64,000 nt of DNA from an uncultured Thermogutta sp. (lineage in GTDB: Bacteria > Planctomycetota > Planctomycetia > Pirellulales > Thermoguttaceae). Under the pieces are notes generated by a model that saw nothing but the letters and a program-made list of their open reading frames with translations, ran no database searches and was not told the DNA's origin. The stretch covers positions 62,001 through 126,000 of the forward strand of contig CAKZMM010000082.1 in NCBI GenBank assembly GCA_937128505.1, given 5' to 3'. Both the position numbers and the translations under genes were made by a program. This document shows, piece by piece, positions 27,095-36,128 of this stretch (its first letter is position 1; each line of letters begins with the position of its first letter).

Positions 27095-28162
27095 TCAACG
27101 AACCAACTGCCAACCTTGATCGGTGACGACCAGCCCGATGTGTCCTTTGTAACGGTCGTAAACCTCGTGCATTTCTTCGATAGAATCGAAATAGCCGACG
27201 ATAAAGGCGGCACTGAACGCCTGGCCCGGTTCAATGGGTCGGCCCCCGAATTCCTGAATCATGCACACATAACCACGTTGATGGCACCAGGCCTCGTAAA
27301 CCACCGATGGCTCCAAGGTCATTCCCGCCAGCCAAGGGCCGACTCGACCTGTTTGAGGATCCCGCAATTGACAGGCGCGGATGAATCGCTCCGGCACCGG
27401 ATCGCGATCGCGCAGGTAGTCGAATTTCTCATCCGGTGGGAAATCGTGGAGGAATTCACTGGAGGGAATGTGGCCACGATAGCTAAGGTAGATTTGTGCA
27501 AAAGTGTCCCCACCCCGGTGGCGTATGTGACCGGGCATGTCGATTCGCAAAAACATCGCATCGCTTCGGTTGACCGTATCGATTCGATCCATGGAGAAGA
27601 AATAGCGGCGGTCCACCGGAAAAACAAGCACCTGCGTCCAAACGGAGCCAACCTTCTTCCCCGGGGCCGCTACCCGGTACGTGAACTGCTGCTTGATGGC
27701 CACAAAATCCTTCCCTTGAATGACTACGGGTTGGAGTTCACGAGCCTGGGTGCAAATTTGGGGCCCCTCAATCGAGCGCTTTGCGCGGCGACCATGAAAC
27801 AAATTATTGTATTCGTACACCAAGTCCGTTCCGGCAAGCTGATCTCGATAAGCTTCATCGCTTCCCGGTTCCATGATCCAATCCGCAATGTCCAGTCCAA
27901 AGCCCGGGTCGCGGAAACCCGTTTGTTTGTCTAAAAACGACTGGGCGGCCACACCGCTGACATACCCACGCTTCCGGATAGCGGCCTCCAGACGCGGGGT
28001 CTCTATAAAGATCGCATCGGCCTCCTCGCGGACGGTGTAGGCCGGCTGGCCCGCATCCGGGAAAAAGCCTTCGGCGGCCTTTGTCCCGCCGATGGCTCCC
28101 CCGAGTGCCGCCGCAGTCATATGATCGAGAAACCCACGTCGCGAAAGGCGCCCTCTGCTCAT
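27095..28162 (-). CDS. Tat-exported protein of unknown family
   Basis: 355 residues from the ATG at 28162, which has AGGAGG eight bases upstream; the frame is open 33 codons further. The N terminus has a twin-arginine signal (LSRRGFLDH, then an alanine/glycine-rich hydrophobic stretch AAALGGAIGG), so the folded protein is probably exported. The mature part is beta-rich, with aromatic residues in repeated patterns (DLVYEYNNLFHGRRA, then VWTQVLVFPVDRRYFFSMDR). It may be a lectin- or glycan-processing-type beta-sandwich, possibly related to the DUF6807 proteins of planctomycetes, but I cannot confirm this. It ends with YKGHIGLVVTDQGWQLV. No catalytic motif was identified. Confidence 0.7.
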   Translation of the reverse strand: MSRGRLSRRGFLDHMTAAALGGAIGGTKAAEGFFPDAGQPAYTVREEADAIFIETPRLEAAIRKRGYVSGVAAQSFLDKQTGFRDPGFGLDIADWIMEPGSDEAYRDQLAGTDLVYEYNNLFHGRRAKRSIEGPQICTQARELQPVVIQGKDFVAIKQQFTYRVAAPGKKVGSVWTQVLVFPVDRRYFFSMDRIDTVNRSDAMFLRIDMPGHIRHRGGDTFAQIYLSYRGHIPSSEFLHDFPPDEKFDYLRDRDPVPERFIRACQLRDPQTGRVGPWLAGMTLEPSVVYEAWCHQRGYVCMIQEFGGRPIEPGQAFSAAFIVGYFDSIEEMHEVYDRYKGHIGLVVTDQGWQLVR

Positions 28163-28386
28163 GGCGTTTTCCTCCTGTGCTAGGTGAAAGTCGGTGGAGT
28201 CCCGCCCGCGTGAGCTTTCCCCAAGAAGTTTGCGGTGTGCACCGTTCTCATTTTTGATCAACAGCAGGGCAACGACCGTTCAAGCCGAAAAAGTCAATCG
28301 AACAAGTTTTTTGATTTTCTTTGTTCCCCAGTCAAAGCCGCGGCCCGATGGACGCCGAAAGCAAAAAGGTCCATTTGCCTCAAACT

Positions 28387-29637
28387 CTAGCGGCCCTCCA
28401 GCGGGAGGGTAACTGGCTCATAAGGATGCGGTCTTTTGCGAAGAACCTTGGCCTCGACGATATTGTCAGGCTCGGGCGGATTATCCGCCTCGGGGTCGCG
28501 CCGCGTGAATTCCGCCAAGACTTCCCAACCCCGAATGACTCGACCAAACACCGTATGCTTACCGTCGAGATGCTTCTTGGGCATAAAGCACAGGAAAAAT
28601 TGCGAGCCACCAGTGTCCCGGCCAGCATGAGCCATACTGATACTTCCCCGAAGATGCCGGCGATAATCAGGCCGATAGCACTCGCAAGCAATCCGGTAGC
28701 CGGGCCCCCCCATCCCGTTACCCAAGGGATCGCCTCCCTGCGCCATGAATTTGGGAAGCACGCGATGAAAAGTAAGTCCGTTGTAAAACCCTCTTTCCAC
28801 CAGGGAGATAAAGTTCGCCACTGTGTTGGGGGCTTGATCCTCGAATAGCTCGAGCTCAATCTCTCCCTTGTTGGTTCGCAGCAGCACCCGGGGGAGATTA
28901 TCCGCCTTGGCTTCCGCTTCGCGAAGTTGTCGCTCCTGGGCCCAGACCTCTCGGTAATACGGAATATCCCCGAGCACTTCTCGGCCACCTTCGGAAAGCA
29001 CTCCCCGCTCTTCGGCGATCTTCAGATATTTTTCAGCCTTATCCAACTCGCCCAAAGCATACGCGGCCACACCGACGAAGGCATATACGGCAGGGTTGGG
29101 GTGTTTCAATTCGATCAGTTTTTCCCCAAGTTGGTACACCTTTTCAAAGTTGTCCGATATGTACCAAGTTTCCAAAACGACAATCAGAAACTGCTCCACG
29201 TCGATATTTTGCCAGGGCTTCAACCGATACGCCGCCAAGGCAGCTTCGATTAACCGCGGCTCCAAAGCTTTGGCTTGCTCCAACAGGGCTGGCCAGTGAG
29301 ATTCAATTTCGCGAGCTCGCTGGGGTGCCGCTACCCGGTATTCCCGCCGCAGATTCTCCATCTGCCCGAGGAGCTCTCTCCATTGAGCGAAAAGTTGATC
29401 CCACTGAGGTCCAGATGTTTGACTGCCTTCAGAGGATGATCCACTTCCCAATACGGGTTTTGATAAGCCGCTCCACCCGATCACTCCTACGACAAAAGCT
29501 GCGGTGATCAGAGCCGATTTGACCACCCCCTCCCGCGTGCCATTCCCAAGTACGACGATACGGCCAGGTCCGGAAAAGCGAACTGTGCGGCAGCTCTTCC
29601 ACCAATTCCACAAACCGTCGAGTTGTAACCAATGCAT
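28387..29637 (-). CDS. Exported cyclophilin-type peptidyl-prolyl isomerase with a helical/TPR-like N-terminal region
   Basis: A 416-residue protein. The last ~170 residues are a cyclophilin domain with the motifs [44 protein letters not shown] and HTVFGRVI; the catalytic Arg of FHRV is present. Such enzymes catalyse cis-trans isomerisation of prolyl bonds. A hydrophobic stretch at ~41-58 ([16 protein letters not shown]) is a signal peptide or anchor. Residues ~70-240 are helical, with TPR-like spacing around [20 protein letters not shown]. The start is uncertain: the ATG at 29637 gives a 40-residue leader, while a GTG at 29526 would begin at the signal but has its GGAGG too close. It has no operon partner. 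Confidence 0.85.
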   Translation of the reverse strand: MHWLQLDGLWNWWKSCRTVRFSGPGRIVVLGNGTREGVVKSALITAAFVVGVIGWSGLSKPVLGSGSSSEGSQTSGPQWDQLFAQWRELLGQMENLRREYRVAAPQRAREIESHWPALLEQAKALEPRLIEAALAAYRLKPWQNIDVEQFLIVVLETWYISDNFEKVYQLGEKLIELKHPNPAVYAFVGVAAYALGELDKAEKYLKIAEERGVLSEGGREVLGDIPYYREVWAQERQLREAEAKADNLPRVLLRTNKGEIELELFEDQAPNTVANFISLVERGFYNGLTFHRVLPKFMAQGGDPLGNGMGGPGYRIACECYRPDYRRHLRGSISMAHAGRDTGGSQFFLCFMPKKHLDGKHTVFGRVIRGWEVLAEFTRRDPEADNPPEPDNIVEAKVLRKRPHPYEPVTLPLEGR

Positions 29638-30311
29638 CTTTCGCTTCTCATCTAGTCAGGTTGGTTCTCTCACGCGGTGAAGACTGAGATAAAATCCCGC
29701 CAAAATGAGGCGAACACTTTCCGCGAACGGCGATCAAACGATACCCGTAAAAATCACGTCCCCAAGCTTTCGCTGACTATGCTCCCCTGAATTAAAAATC
29801 GCGCTCACAGCCCGGCTCTCCCGTAAACGCACAACTTCTTTTTCAACTAGAGATATCCTTCAACTACAGAAATGCTTTAAGTAGACACACCCTTCAAGTA
29901 AACACATTTCTCAAGTAAACACACAGCTTACGGCGCGAAGAAAAAGAAATGAGGACCTTGTGGAAAACGAGTTTAGAGGTAGCTTTCATACAACTGCGAT
30001 CAAACATCAAATAATCGCGGCGTCGGAGCGAATGATTATCCTTTTCAAATAAAAATAGCGCTCAATTTATACCGGTTTTCGATCTTCAAGGTCATTAATC
30101 TTGGAGTAGCTCAGCATTAGCCGCAAGTGTTGAAAGATAATCCGTCGGTCTTCCTAAATTCTCCTCAGAGATTAAGCTCTGTTTCTCAGAGTCTTTAGGA
30201 TCGCAAAATTGCGTAGCACCTCTTTCATCTGAATTCTTAATCACGTCGATACGCGAGGTTATTGATCAGAGCGTTTACCACGGTAGCTAATCTCGAGGTA
30301 CTTTCCGTCAT
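29638..30311. other. 670-bp AT-rich spacer with a five-unit 17-bp repeat
   Basis: No gene. The repeat lies at 29842-29926. The rest is AT-rich, especially 30040-30260, without a clear hairpin terminator. Confidence 0.5.
29842..29926. repeat. Tandem repeat, 5 x 17 bp
   Basis: Units start at 29842, 29859, 29876, 29893 and 29910, in exact 17-base register. The shared pattern is TTCAAGTAAACACA with substitutions; the left units (TTCAACTAGAGAT) are more diverged than the right ones. Confidence 0.9.
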
Positions 30312-31394
30312 TCATTGAACCAGCCGATTACCGAAGCTGCTGATCCACACCGGCATGAAAGTCATGAGATAGTATGGCCGCGGTGAAACAGCCTGGAGAA
30401 GCTCCCGCCAGTTGTGCCCTCTCACTTGTCCGAACCCCCAAAGCAAGTCGGATAAGCTCGGCTCCTGCTTATACCGGACGACGCACACATCGTCTTCGAT
30501 CAAGCCGGCCAACTCGATAGCACGGTCGATGGCATCCTCCAAAAAGCCGATTTTGTCAACCAACCCGCACTCCATTGCGTCGCTGGCCGTGAACACCTGA
30601 CCGGTCGCCAAACGGTCCAGCTCCTCCGGGGCTTTCGCGAAACGACGGCGGCCTGAGCGAATCACCTCCTTGAATCGATTGAAGGAGTCATTCACCAGGT
30701 CTTCGAAGATCCGACGCTCTTCTTCAGTCATCTTGCGAGCGGGTGTCCCCATGTTTTTGAGCGGGTGACTTGCTACCGAGTCTTCTTCGACTCCCAACTT
30801 CGAAAATAACGTCTCCAGGTTATAGTGCGGAATGATTACGCCGATAGAACCGGTCCATGTGGTAGGCTCAGCGAAGATCGTATCGGGAGTATCTCCCACT
30901 GCCATCGCGATGTAATACCCCCCACTCGCGGCAGTGCCCCCCATGCTGACCACTAATGGCTTTTGCTTCCGCAGTTGGCTGAGATGCTGGAGCAGATAGT
31001 CAGCATCGCTCACTGTCCCCCCGGGCGAGTCGATCCGAAGCACAACCGCCTTCACACGATCATCTTTAAGAGCCTGATCAATTTGTCGTTTAACGAAGCC
31101 ATTTTCCTCGTCGAAAATGATCCCGCTAACCGTGATGATCGCTACCTTGTCACGACCCGAACGGTTGAGCGAATGGAATTGTTCGCGAACCCGCGGAGGC
31201 ATTTCAGGCCCGGGGCGCCACAGCAAATTGAGATTGATCATGACCGAAATGGCCAGAAGCAGTAGAAGCAAAACGATCAACCACCGATGGCGGCCTGAAG
31301 AGTAGCCGGTGGGCGGCGGGGGCCAATCTGCCCGGTGAGTCGGGGGAAAAGCCGGCGGAATAGGTGTCTCCACTCTCCCAGGTTCCTGCATCAT
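30312..31394 (-). CDS. sppA: Signal peptide peptidase SppA (36-kDa type)
   Basis: An inner-membrane serine protease that degrades cleaved signal peptides. The 360-residue protein has a proline-rich cytoplasmic start, one transmembrane helix (WLIVLLLLLLAISVMINLNL, ~38-57) and an S49 domain. The nucleophile Ser157 lies in GGTAASGGYY and the general-base Lys213 in HPLKNMGTP, with the preceding 'LRIDSPGGTVSDADYLLQ' segment also conserved. It is the single-domain form, not the double-length enterobacterial form. AGGAGA lies nine bases before the ATG at 31394, with a second ATG immediately after. No neighbours in the same unit. Confidence 0.93.
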   Translation of the reverse strand: MMQEPGRVETPIPPAFPPTHRADWPPPPTGYSSGRHRWLIVLLLLLLAISVMINLNLLWRPGPEMPPRVREQFHSLNRSGRDKVAIITVSGIIFDEENGFVKRQIDQALKDDRVKAVVLRIDSPGGTVSDADYLLQHLSQLRKQKPLVVSMGGTAASGGYYIAMAVGDTPDTIFAEPTTWTGSIGVIIPHYNLETLFSKLGVEEDSVASHPLKNMGTPARKMTEEERRIFEDLVNDSFNRFKEVIRSGRRRFAKAPEELDRLATGQVFTASDAMECGLVDKIGFLEDAIDRAIELAGLIEDDVCVVRYKQEPSLSDLLWGFGQVRGHNWRELLQAVSPRPYYLMTFMPVWISSFGNRLVQ

Positions 31395-31871
31395 CGAATG
31401 CTTCTCCTAAACGAGGTCGCCATCCTTTTGATTGTATAAATCAATCAATACCCTCGGGGACACCCTCTCTACTCCCCGACCTTTCGCACCGAATGACTTT
31501 ATGGAATTCTAGCTTTCGCCAGGGATACCAGCCCCAAAAAGCGACTTTTCACCGCTGTCTTGTTCGCCGGTACACTGCATCCCGGGCAAAGTAGATGGCC
31601 CGAAATATTCACATGATGGCCCGCTTGCTGCCTCCTGTGCGTCTCTTGCAGCCCTCCACCACCGACGAATTCTATGTAAGAACGAATTCTATGTAAGAGC
31701 ATCCGCGATCTGTTTCGTCGATCTTGGCGAGGAATTGACGTTCTCAGCACAGTAGTCGCCGGTACTACCCTCAGATGCGTTAAACCCCAGGCATCATTCG
31801 TGGCAGTCGCGGGTAAAGTCGCACGCTGTCAAGACAAAACTCCGCGGTCGAGGGCCATCAAAGGCATAAGG
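31395..31871. other. 480-bp spacer
   Basis: No gene; it contains a perfect 17-bp tandem repeat at 31665-31698. Confidence 0.5.
31665..31698. repeat. Perfect tandem repeat, 2 x 17 bp
   Basis: ACGAATTCTATGTAAGA occurs at 31665-31681 and again at 31682-31698 without mismatch. Confidence 0.95.
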
Positions 31872-32861
31872 CTATTCGGTTTTAGCCGGGGTAAAGAACG
31901 GGAAAAGCCTCCGGATTTCTTCTTCCGAAGGTTGCCGGCCATACTCGCAGATCTCGAAGGCCTCGGCATAACGCACGGCAGCCCCTCTTTCTGGACCATA
32001 TCGAGCGATCAATTGCTCGCGATACTCGTCCGCTAAACGGGCAAATCGCCGCCGAAAACCTTCCCGAACCTCCTCACGTTTTTTCTGCCTTTCCGCCTCA
32101 GTTTTAGGGGCCGTAGCTTCCGATCCAAGAGCCCCCCCTTCGATGAATTGTGACTCGATTACCACCAGAGCATCCAATTTTTGCTCGATCACTTCGTCAA
32201 TGGCCACGACGATATCGGCGCGAAACGGATTCGGACGCTTAAACGAGTCGGACGAATAAAGGAACACCGGGTTCCGTTTCAAGGCGGGTACGTCTGGACA
32301 GAAAAAGGGCACCGTGACCATGAAAGCTGAATCCTGCATCAATTCCCCCGTGTAGCGGTGATCAGGATGATAGTCATTGGGGCGATGCCCAATCACGATA
32401 TCAGCTTTCCACTGACGGATAAGCCGCGTCATAAGCCTGCGATTTTCGAGCGTGGGCATCAGTTCGCCGTCATGAATGTCCAAAACCTCACTCTCCACTC
32501 CAAGGATCTCGGCAGCCCTTTTGACCTCCGCGGTTCGACGCTGCGCGAGCGGGCCGCCGGCCATCTGCCAATGGCCGATGTCGCCATTTGTCATCGACAC
32601 AAACTTGACTTTGTGCCCCATTTTTGCCCAAAGGGCGGCTACTCCGCCTGCGTCGATCTCGCAATCGTCCGGATGGGCCCCAAAGACGATGATTTTCAAA
32701 ACACCTTGAGCTGGCTGCTGCGCCAACCCAAGATTTAGCGATAAAAATCCGAATAGGAATCCGGCCACTAAAAACGGGGCTTTCAAGGCGATCCCAAAAT
32801 CGTGCCCCTTACTCGATTTGCCCTCGGAGTACCACTCGCGACGGAATGCCGACTGTGTCAT
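31872..32861 (-). CDS. PIG-L family N-acetylglucosamine-type deacetylase, exported
   Basis: A 329-residue zinc-dependent deacetylase of the LmbE/PIG-L family. The metal motif AHPDD follows the first strand (VFGAHPDDCEIDAGG), and the second set HPDH occurs in NDYHPDHRYTGELMQD. These proteins remove acetyl groups from GlcNAc-type substrates; the exact substrate is unknown. A hydrophobic segment at ~26-48 (ALKAPFLVAGFLFGFL) is a probable Sec signal peptide, so the enzyme should act outside the cytoplasm, as many planctomycete members do. GGAGGG lies seven bases before the ATG at 32861. It is a single gene with no pathway neighbours. Confidence 0.9.
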   Translation of the reverse strand: MTQSAFRREWYSEGKSSKGHDFGIALKAPFLVAGFLFGFLSLNLGLAQQPAQGVLKIIVFGAHPDDCEIDAGGVAALWAKMGHKVKFVSMTNGDIGHWQMAGGPLAQRRTAEVKRAAEILGVESEVLDIHDGELMPTLENRRLMTRLIRQWKADIVIGHRPNDYHPDHRYTGELMQDSAFMVTVPFFCPDVPALKRNPVFLYSSDSFKRPNPFRADIVVAIDEVIEQKLDALVVIESQFIEGGALGSEATAPKTEAERQKKREEVREGFRRRFARLADEYREQLIARYGPERGAAVRYAEAFEICEYGRQPSEEEIRRLFPFFTPAKTE

Positions 32862-33419
32862 CGCTCTACCCTCCGATCTCGGGTTTAAGACGGCTTTGCA
32901 AATATTTTCCCCTGATGCCGAATCGAGTCCTGTTTTGATGAACGTTTCTCATTCAGCAGGAGACCTACAATATCCAACAAAAAGCTCACTAGGATTTCTC
33001 TCGGCAGCCATCAAAATATATTTCCCGGACGAACCGGATTCCAGAACCCGCGGTCTCATCAAGCTTGCGCACCGCGTGGGGAGTACGACTTTCGGCCAAG
33101 AAGGGCGGCCTCGTAGGCGAGGCATCTTCTAAGGTCAAGCCGCGGAAAAGCCACGCGGGTCTGAGCGACAATTAAGCAGGGGTCATGCCATTCTCAAAAA
33201 AAACGACACCGACGGGGTGAGTTGGGCATTTCGGAAAAAAGCAAAATCAGAAACTTCACCACTGGAATCGGTGGAGAATTTGAAAGCTGCCAAGTGAATA
33301 AGAGAAAAAGTGAATAGGAGAAAAGGAAACAAATCGGGGAATCCGGAAGGAGCTGTGAGAGGGAAATTGAATTTGGTGTAATCGCCTACAGAATGGGCAC
33401 TTCCCCACCGCCCTTGGCT
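32862..33419. other. 560-bp spacer
   Basis: No gene; it contains a 16-bp tandem repeat at 33292-33323 in a purine-rich stretch. Confidence 0.5.
33292..33323. repeat. Tandem repeat, 2 x 16 bp
   Basis: AAGTGAATAAGAGAAA (33292-33307) is followed by AAGTGAATAGGAGAAA (33308-33323), with one mismatch. Confidence 0.9.
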
Positions 33420-33644
33420 TCATTTTTGGGGATCACTTGTTTCAGATTGGGCGGCCATTTTTTCCGTGTCTTCAGCTTGATTCGCGCGACGTATAAGTTC
33501 GTAAACTTCGCCGCGATGGACCGAAACATTGACCGGGGCATCGATCCCGAGGCGCACGTAAGGACCGCGGATTGACAGGACGGTGATGACGATATCATCG
33601 CCAATCACGATCTGCTCATCCGGGCGGCGAGTGAACACGAGCAT
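33420..33644 (-). CDS. csrA: Carbon storage regulator CsrA
   Basis: A small dimeric RNA-binding translational regulator that binds GGA-containing loops in mRNA leaders. The start is the ATG at 33644, giving 74 residues beginning MLVFTRRPDEQIVIGDDIVI, the standard CsrA N terminus. AGGCGGA lies upstream, and the frame is open 13 codons further. The RNA-binding region with Arg in VSVHRGEVYELI is intact. The C-terminal ~20 residues are polar, as in other long-tailed CsrA. FliW, the usual antagonist, is not nearby. It is a monocistronic unit in an otherwise gene-poor stretch. Confidence 0.94.
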   Translation of the reverse strand: MLVFTRRPDEQIVIGDDIVITVLSIRGPYVRLGIDAPVNVSVHRGEVYELIRRANQAEDTEKMAAQSETSDPQK

Positions 33645-33848
33645 GATTTCCGCCTTTTCAATACGGGAAGCTCCCACTCTCACACCCGCGATTGCTCGCC
33701 AAAAGGGACGGTGAGGTGGCGTGGGGTTCGCGAAGCATCCTAGGCCCCTTAATTTTTCAAATTTTACACACTTGTAAGCTTAAAGTGGAGGAAAATAGTG
33801 AATTCTGGAGGAGCAAATCCGCGAACGCGCCGTCAAAATCTGCTAGGT

Positions 33849-33878
33849 TTGAAGGCATAAATTTTGAAGGCATAAATA
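33849..33878. repeat. Tandem repeat, 2 x 15 bp
   Basis: TTGAAGGCATAAATT (33849-33863) is followed by TTGAAGGCATAAATA (33864-33878), with one mismatch. Confidence 0.9.
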
Positions 33879-34038
33879 ACGAACAAACAAAGAGCATGTC
33901 GCACGACAAAATGATGGGAGCACAAGACGTAACATTGATGCGCCGCGGGGACCCTCGGACAACTCCGGCGCGCAGTTAAGCTCCTCCCCGAAATTCCGGT
34001 GCGAGATCGCAAATTTAATCCCGATGTATATAGAGACG

Positions 34039-34146
34039 CCATCGAAGAAGGACAATCGGGGGGTACGAAGGCGAGTGAAAAAGCTGCAAGCCGAGGCGGC
34101 CTCACGGACCCATCGAAGAAGGACAATCGGGGAGTACGGAGGCGAG
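34039..34146. repeat. Direct repeat, 2 x 37 bp, spaced 71 bp start to start
   Basis: Copies at 34039-34075 and 34110-34146 begin CCATCGAAGAAGGACAATCG and match at 35 of 37 bases. They are separated by 34 unrelated bases. Confidence 0.9.
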
Positions 34147-34243
34147 AGCAATCTGCGAGCGACCCAATCTTTTGCTCAGAAGCGAACTCTGTGCCCCAAC
34201 AAGGGTAAATGATTAAGACGATTGACTTGATAAGACTCATCAT

Positions 34244-34279
34244 AAATGACAAAAACTTCTAGAAAATGACAAAAGTTTT
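34244..34279. repeat. Tandem repeat, period 20 bp
   Basis: AAATGACAAAA starts at 34244 and again at 34264; the flanks diverge quickly. Confidence 0.75.
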
Positions 34280-34596
34280 TAGGTTTATCTTCCAGAGCTC
34301 AATGGGGTCGCCAAGATTCCATTAACAACCGCGATCTAAAAGGCATAAGAATTGCTAATACCCGCTCCGAAACCACGGATGATTACCCATTGCCAAATGT
34401 CGGGATTCTCACCCCAGGGGTAGCTGGCGCTAGTTACTAGCGATTACTTTGTCGTTAATTGTCGCCTATTTTGTCGTAAAAGATCGCTGAGCATCACTGA
34501 GATCGGACCCTTTGTCACTGAAAGCACGATTGTCCGGTGCAAATCCGTTCCTCTGGTGCACCGGCAGAGCCATCGGAAACCGGTTGCCGGCTTCAT

Positions 34597-35250
34597 TCAA
34601 GCGGATGTCTGCTTTACAGTCCGATCTGCCCATTGCACTGGAAATTGGGAACAATCCAAAGCCCTCGCCGGGCAAAATGAGCAGTCACCTCGGGCGGAAT
34701 CTTCCTCCGGAACCACAATGTGGGCATTCCGAACCTCAACGGTGGTTTCCATACCTAAGGAGTCAAATGTCACGGTTCTGCTCAAGGGTTCATTCTGAAC
34801 GGCCACAATCACATACCACAAAGGGCTCGCGCGGTCGATACTTTGCCGGTTCAACGCTCCCACCGTGGCAAAGGCCTTTTGGTAGTCCATAGGATCGGCG
34901 GATTGGTCGGCCACCGGAGCCCGCCAGGCACATCGGGGGACATCCCAGGGAGAGTTCGGCTCCCAACCGGTGGGCCACCAGATGGCTAAAACTCTGTAAC
35001 TGAGCGGGGTGCACAACCGTCCGACGGATAGCCTCCGCCCGGATGTGCCGCTTTCCACTACCACCGCCCAGCGGTTATCGCTCGATCTTTCGGCCGACTG
35101 ATTAAACTCGATCGCTCGGCGAACAGCCGCAAACAGGTCCGCCTCTTCTCCCAGGCAGCTAAGCGGTTCGCACTGGCCCGGCGGAACATCATCCCAGGTC
35201 GCGCGTTTCCACGAATCAGGGGGGGAAACTAACCAAATGGCGTACGGCAT
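34597..35250 (-). CDS. Hypothetical protein with a C-terminal cysteine cluster
   Basis: 217 residues from an ATG at 35250, with AAGG about nine bases upstream. Composition is that of a real soluble protein, rich in Trp and Pro (MPYAIWLVSPPDSW, then IWWPTGWEPNSPWDVPRCAW). No signal peptide or membrane helix is visible. The C terminus carries GDCSFCPARALDC, a CxxC plus a third Cys that could bind metal. I do not recognise a family. It is surrounded by long spacers on both sides. The length and biased composition, with no strong competing frame, support it as a gene. Confidence 0.6.
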   Translation of the reverse strand: MPYAIWLVSPPDSWKRATWDDVPPGQCEPLSCLGEEADLFAAVRRAIEFNQSAERSSDNRWAVVVESGTSGRRLSVGRLCTPLSYRVLAIWWPTGWEPNSPWDVPRCAWRAPVADQSADPMDYQKAFATVGALNRQSIDRASPLWYVIVAVQNEPLSRTVTFDSLGMETTVEVRNAHIVVPEEDSARGDCSFCPARALDCSQFPVQWADRTVKQTSA

Positions 35251-36128
35251 AGCAATTTACCTTGATCAGCGGAGGAACTTCTTGTAACGCGGCCACATTT
35301 TTCAGCGGCCACACGTTTCAAAAGGCGCACTCCGTTACGACGAAGTATCCTAGGGATAAGCTTGGTTGTTTTGTTAAAGCCTTTAAGATCTTGGAACGTG
35401 TCTGCGTTATACTGCCCGGCCTGAAAATTTCCCACCTTGCCTCCCTATTGTAGCAAACTTAGCAGGCTATCATACCCACGAAAGGGACTTAGGTTACCGA
35501 TCGGAATTTGGTTACGCTCTCCCAAGGAGTGCAGCGATTAAGCTTTTTCGCGCAGAAGATACCACCCAGCATGGGGTGGGCGACTTCTGTTTCGCAAGCA
35601 TCCGGGGATGAAGTTCGGCCTCATTGATTCTCCTCGTTTTCAAGACTCAGCGAGAATGGCGGCCCGAGCTACCGGCGGTGACGAAAAATCGAAGCCTGAT
35701 CGAGTGTGAGCATTACCCGAGGAATTGGTTGTGATCCCCCTGCGCCGGTGTTACGATTGGCATTTGGAGATCGGAAGCTCAATTGGCTAGAGCGCGATTT
35801 CGGTCCTCAGCTTACGCGGATGGTTGCGCGGAACATCGATAATTTGCGAGTGTTACCGCCGGCAAAATTTCCCCTAACCGGCCGTGGGAACATGTGAGAG
35901 CTTCCGAATAGTGGCTATGTAAATCGAAGAAAAAGGGGCCCAAAAAGGAAACGCCCTCAAAGCATAGCTCAAAACATGAAGTGCCCCCCAAAGCATAGCT
36001 CACAGTTTTGGGCTCGAATTGAGTGAATCGAATTCGATTTAGTTCTGCGAGGGATTTGAGCGACGAAGAGCGTTTCACCATGAAACGCTTTTCCCTCGAA
36101 AGGCATTTGCCGTAAGGAGGTTCGAACG
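35251..36128. other. 880-bp divergent spacer
   Basis: No gene was recognised. A 14-bp direct repeat lies at 35958-36002. The leader of the aldo/keto reductase ends in AAGGAGG. Confidence 0.5.
35958..36002. repeat. Direct repeat, 2 x 14 bp at 31-bp period
   Basis: CAAAGCATAGCTCA occurs at 35958-35971 and 35989-36002, both preceded by GCCC-like sequence. It lies ~130 bp upstream of the aldo/keto reductase gene. Confidence 0.8.

Larger units (their letters stand above)
33645..34596. other. 950-bp spacer rich in short duplications
   Basis: No gene was recognised. It holds a 15-bp tandem repeat (33849-33878), a 37-bp spaced duplication (34039-34146), a 20-bp-period repeat (34244-34279) and a perfect CGCTAG-TTA-CTAGCG hairpin (34428-34442). 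Three TTGTCG motifs follow near 34450-34476. Confidence 0.55.

Noticed and set aside
27116-27934. 272-codon plus-strand frame
   Set aside because: Lies antisense within the Tat-exported gene, lacks a ribosome site and has no recognisable features; a shadow frame.
33833-34252. Minus-strand frames with a repeated LRTPRLSFFDG peptide
   Set aside because: The repetition is the 37-bp DNA duplication read in frame; no other sign of a gene.
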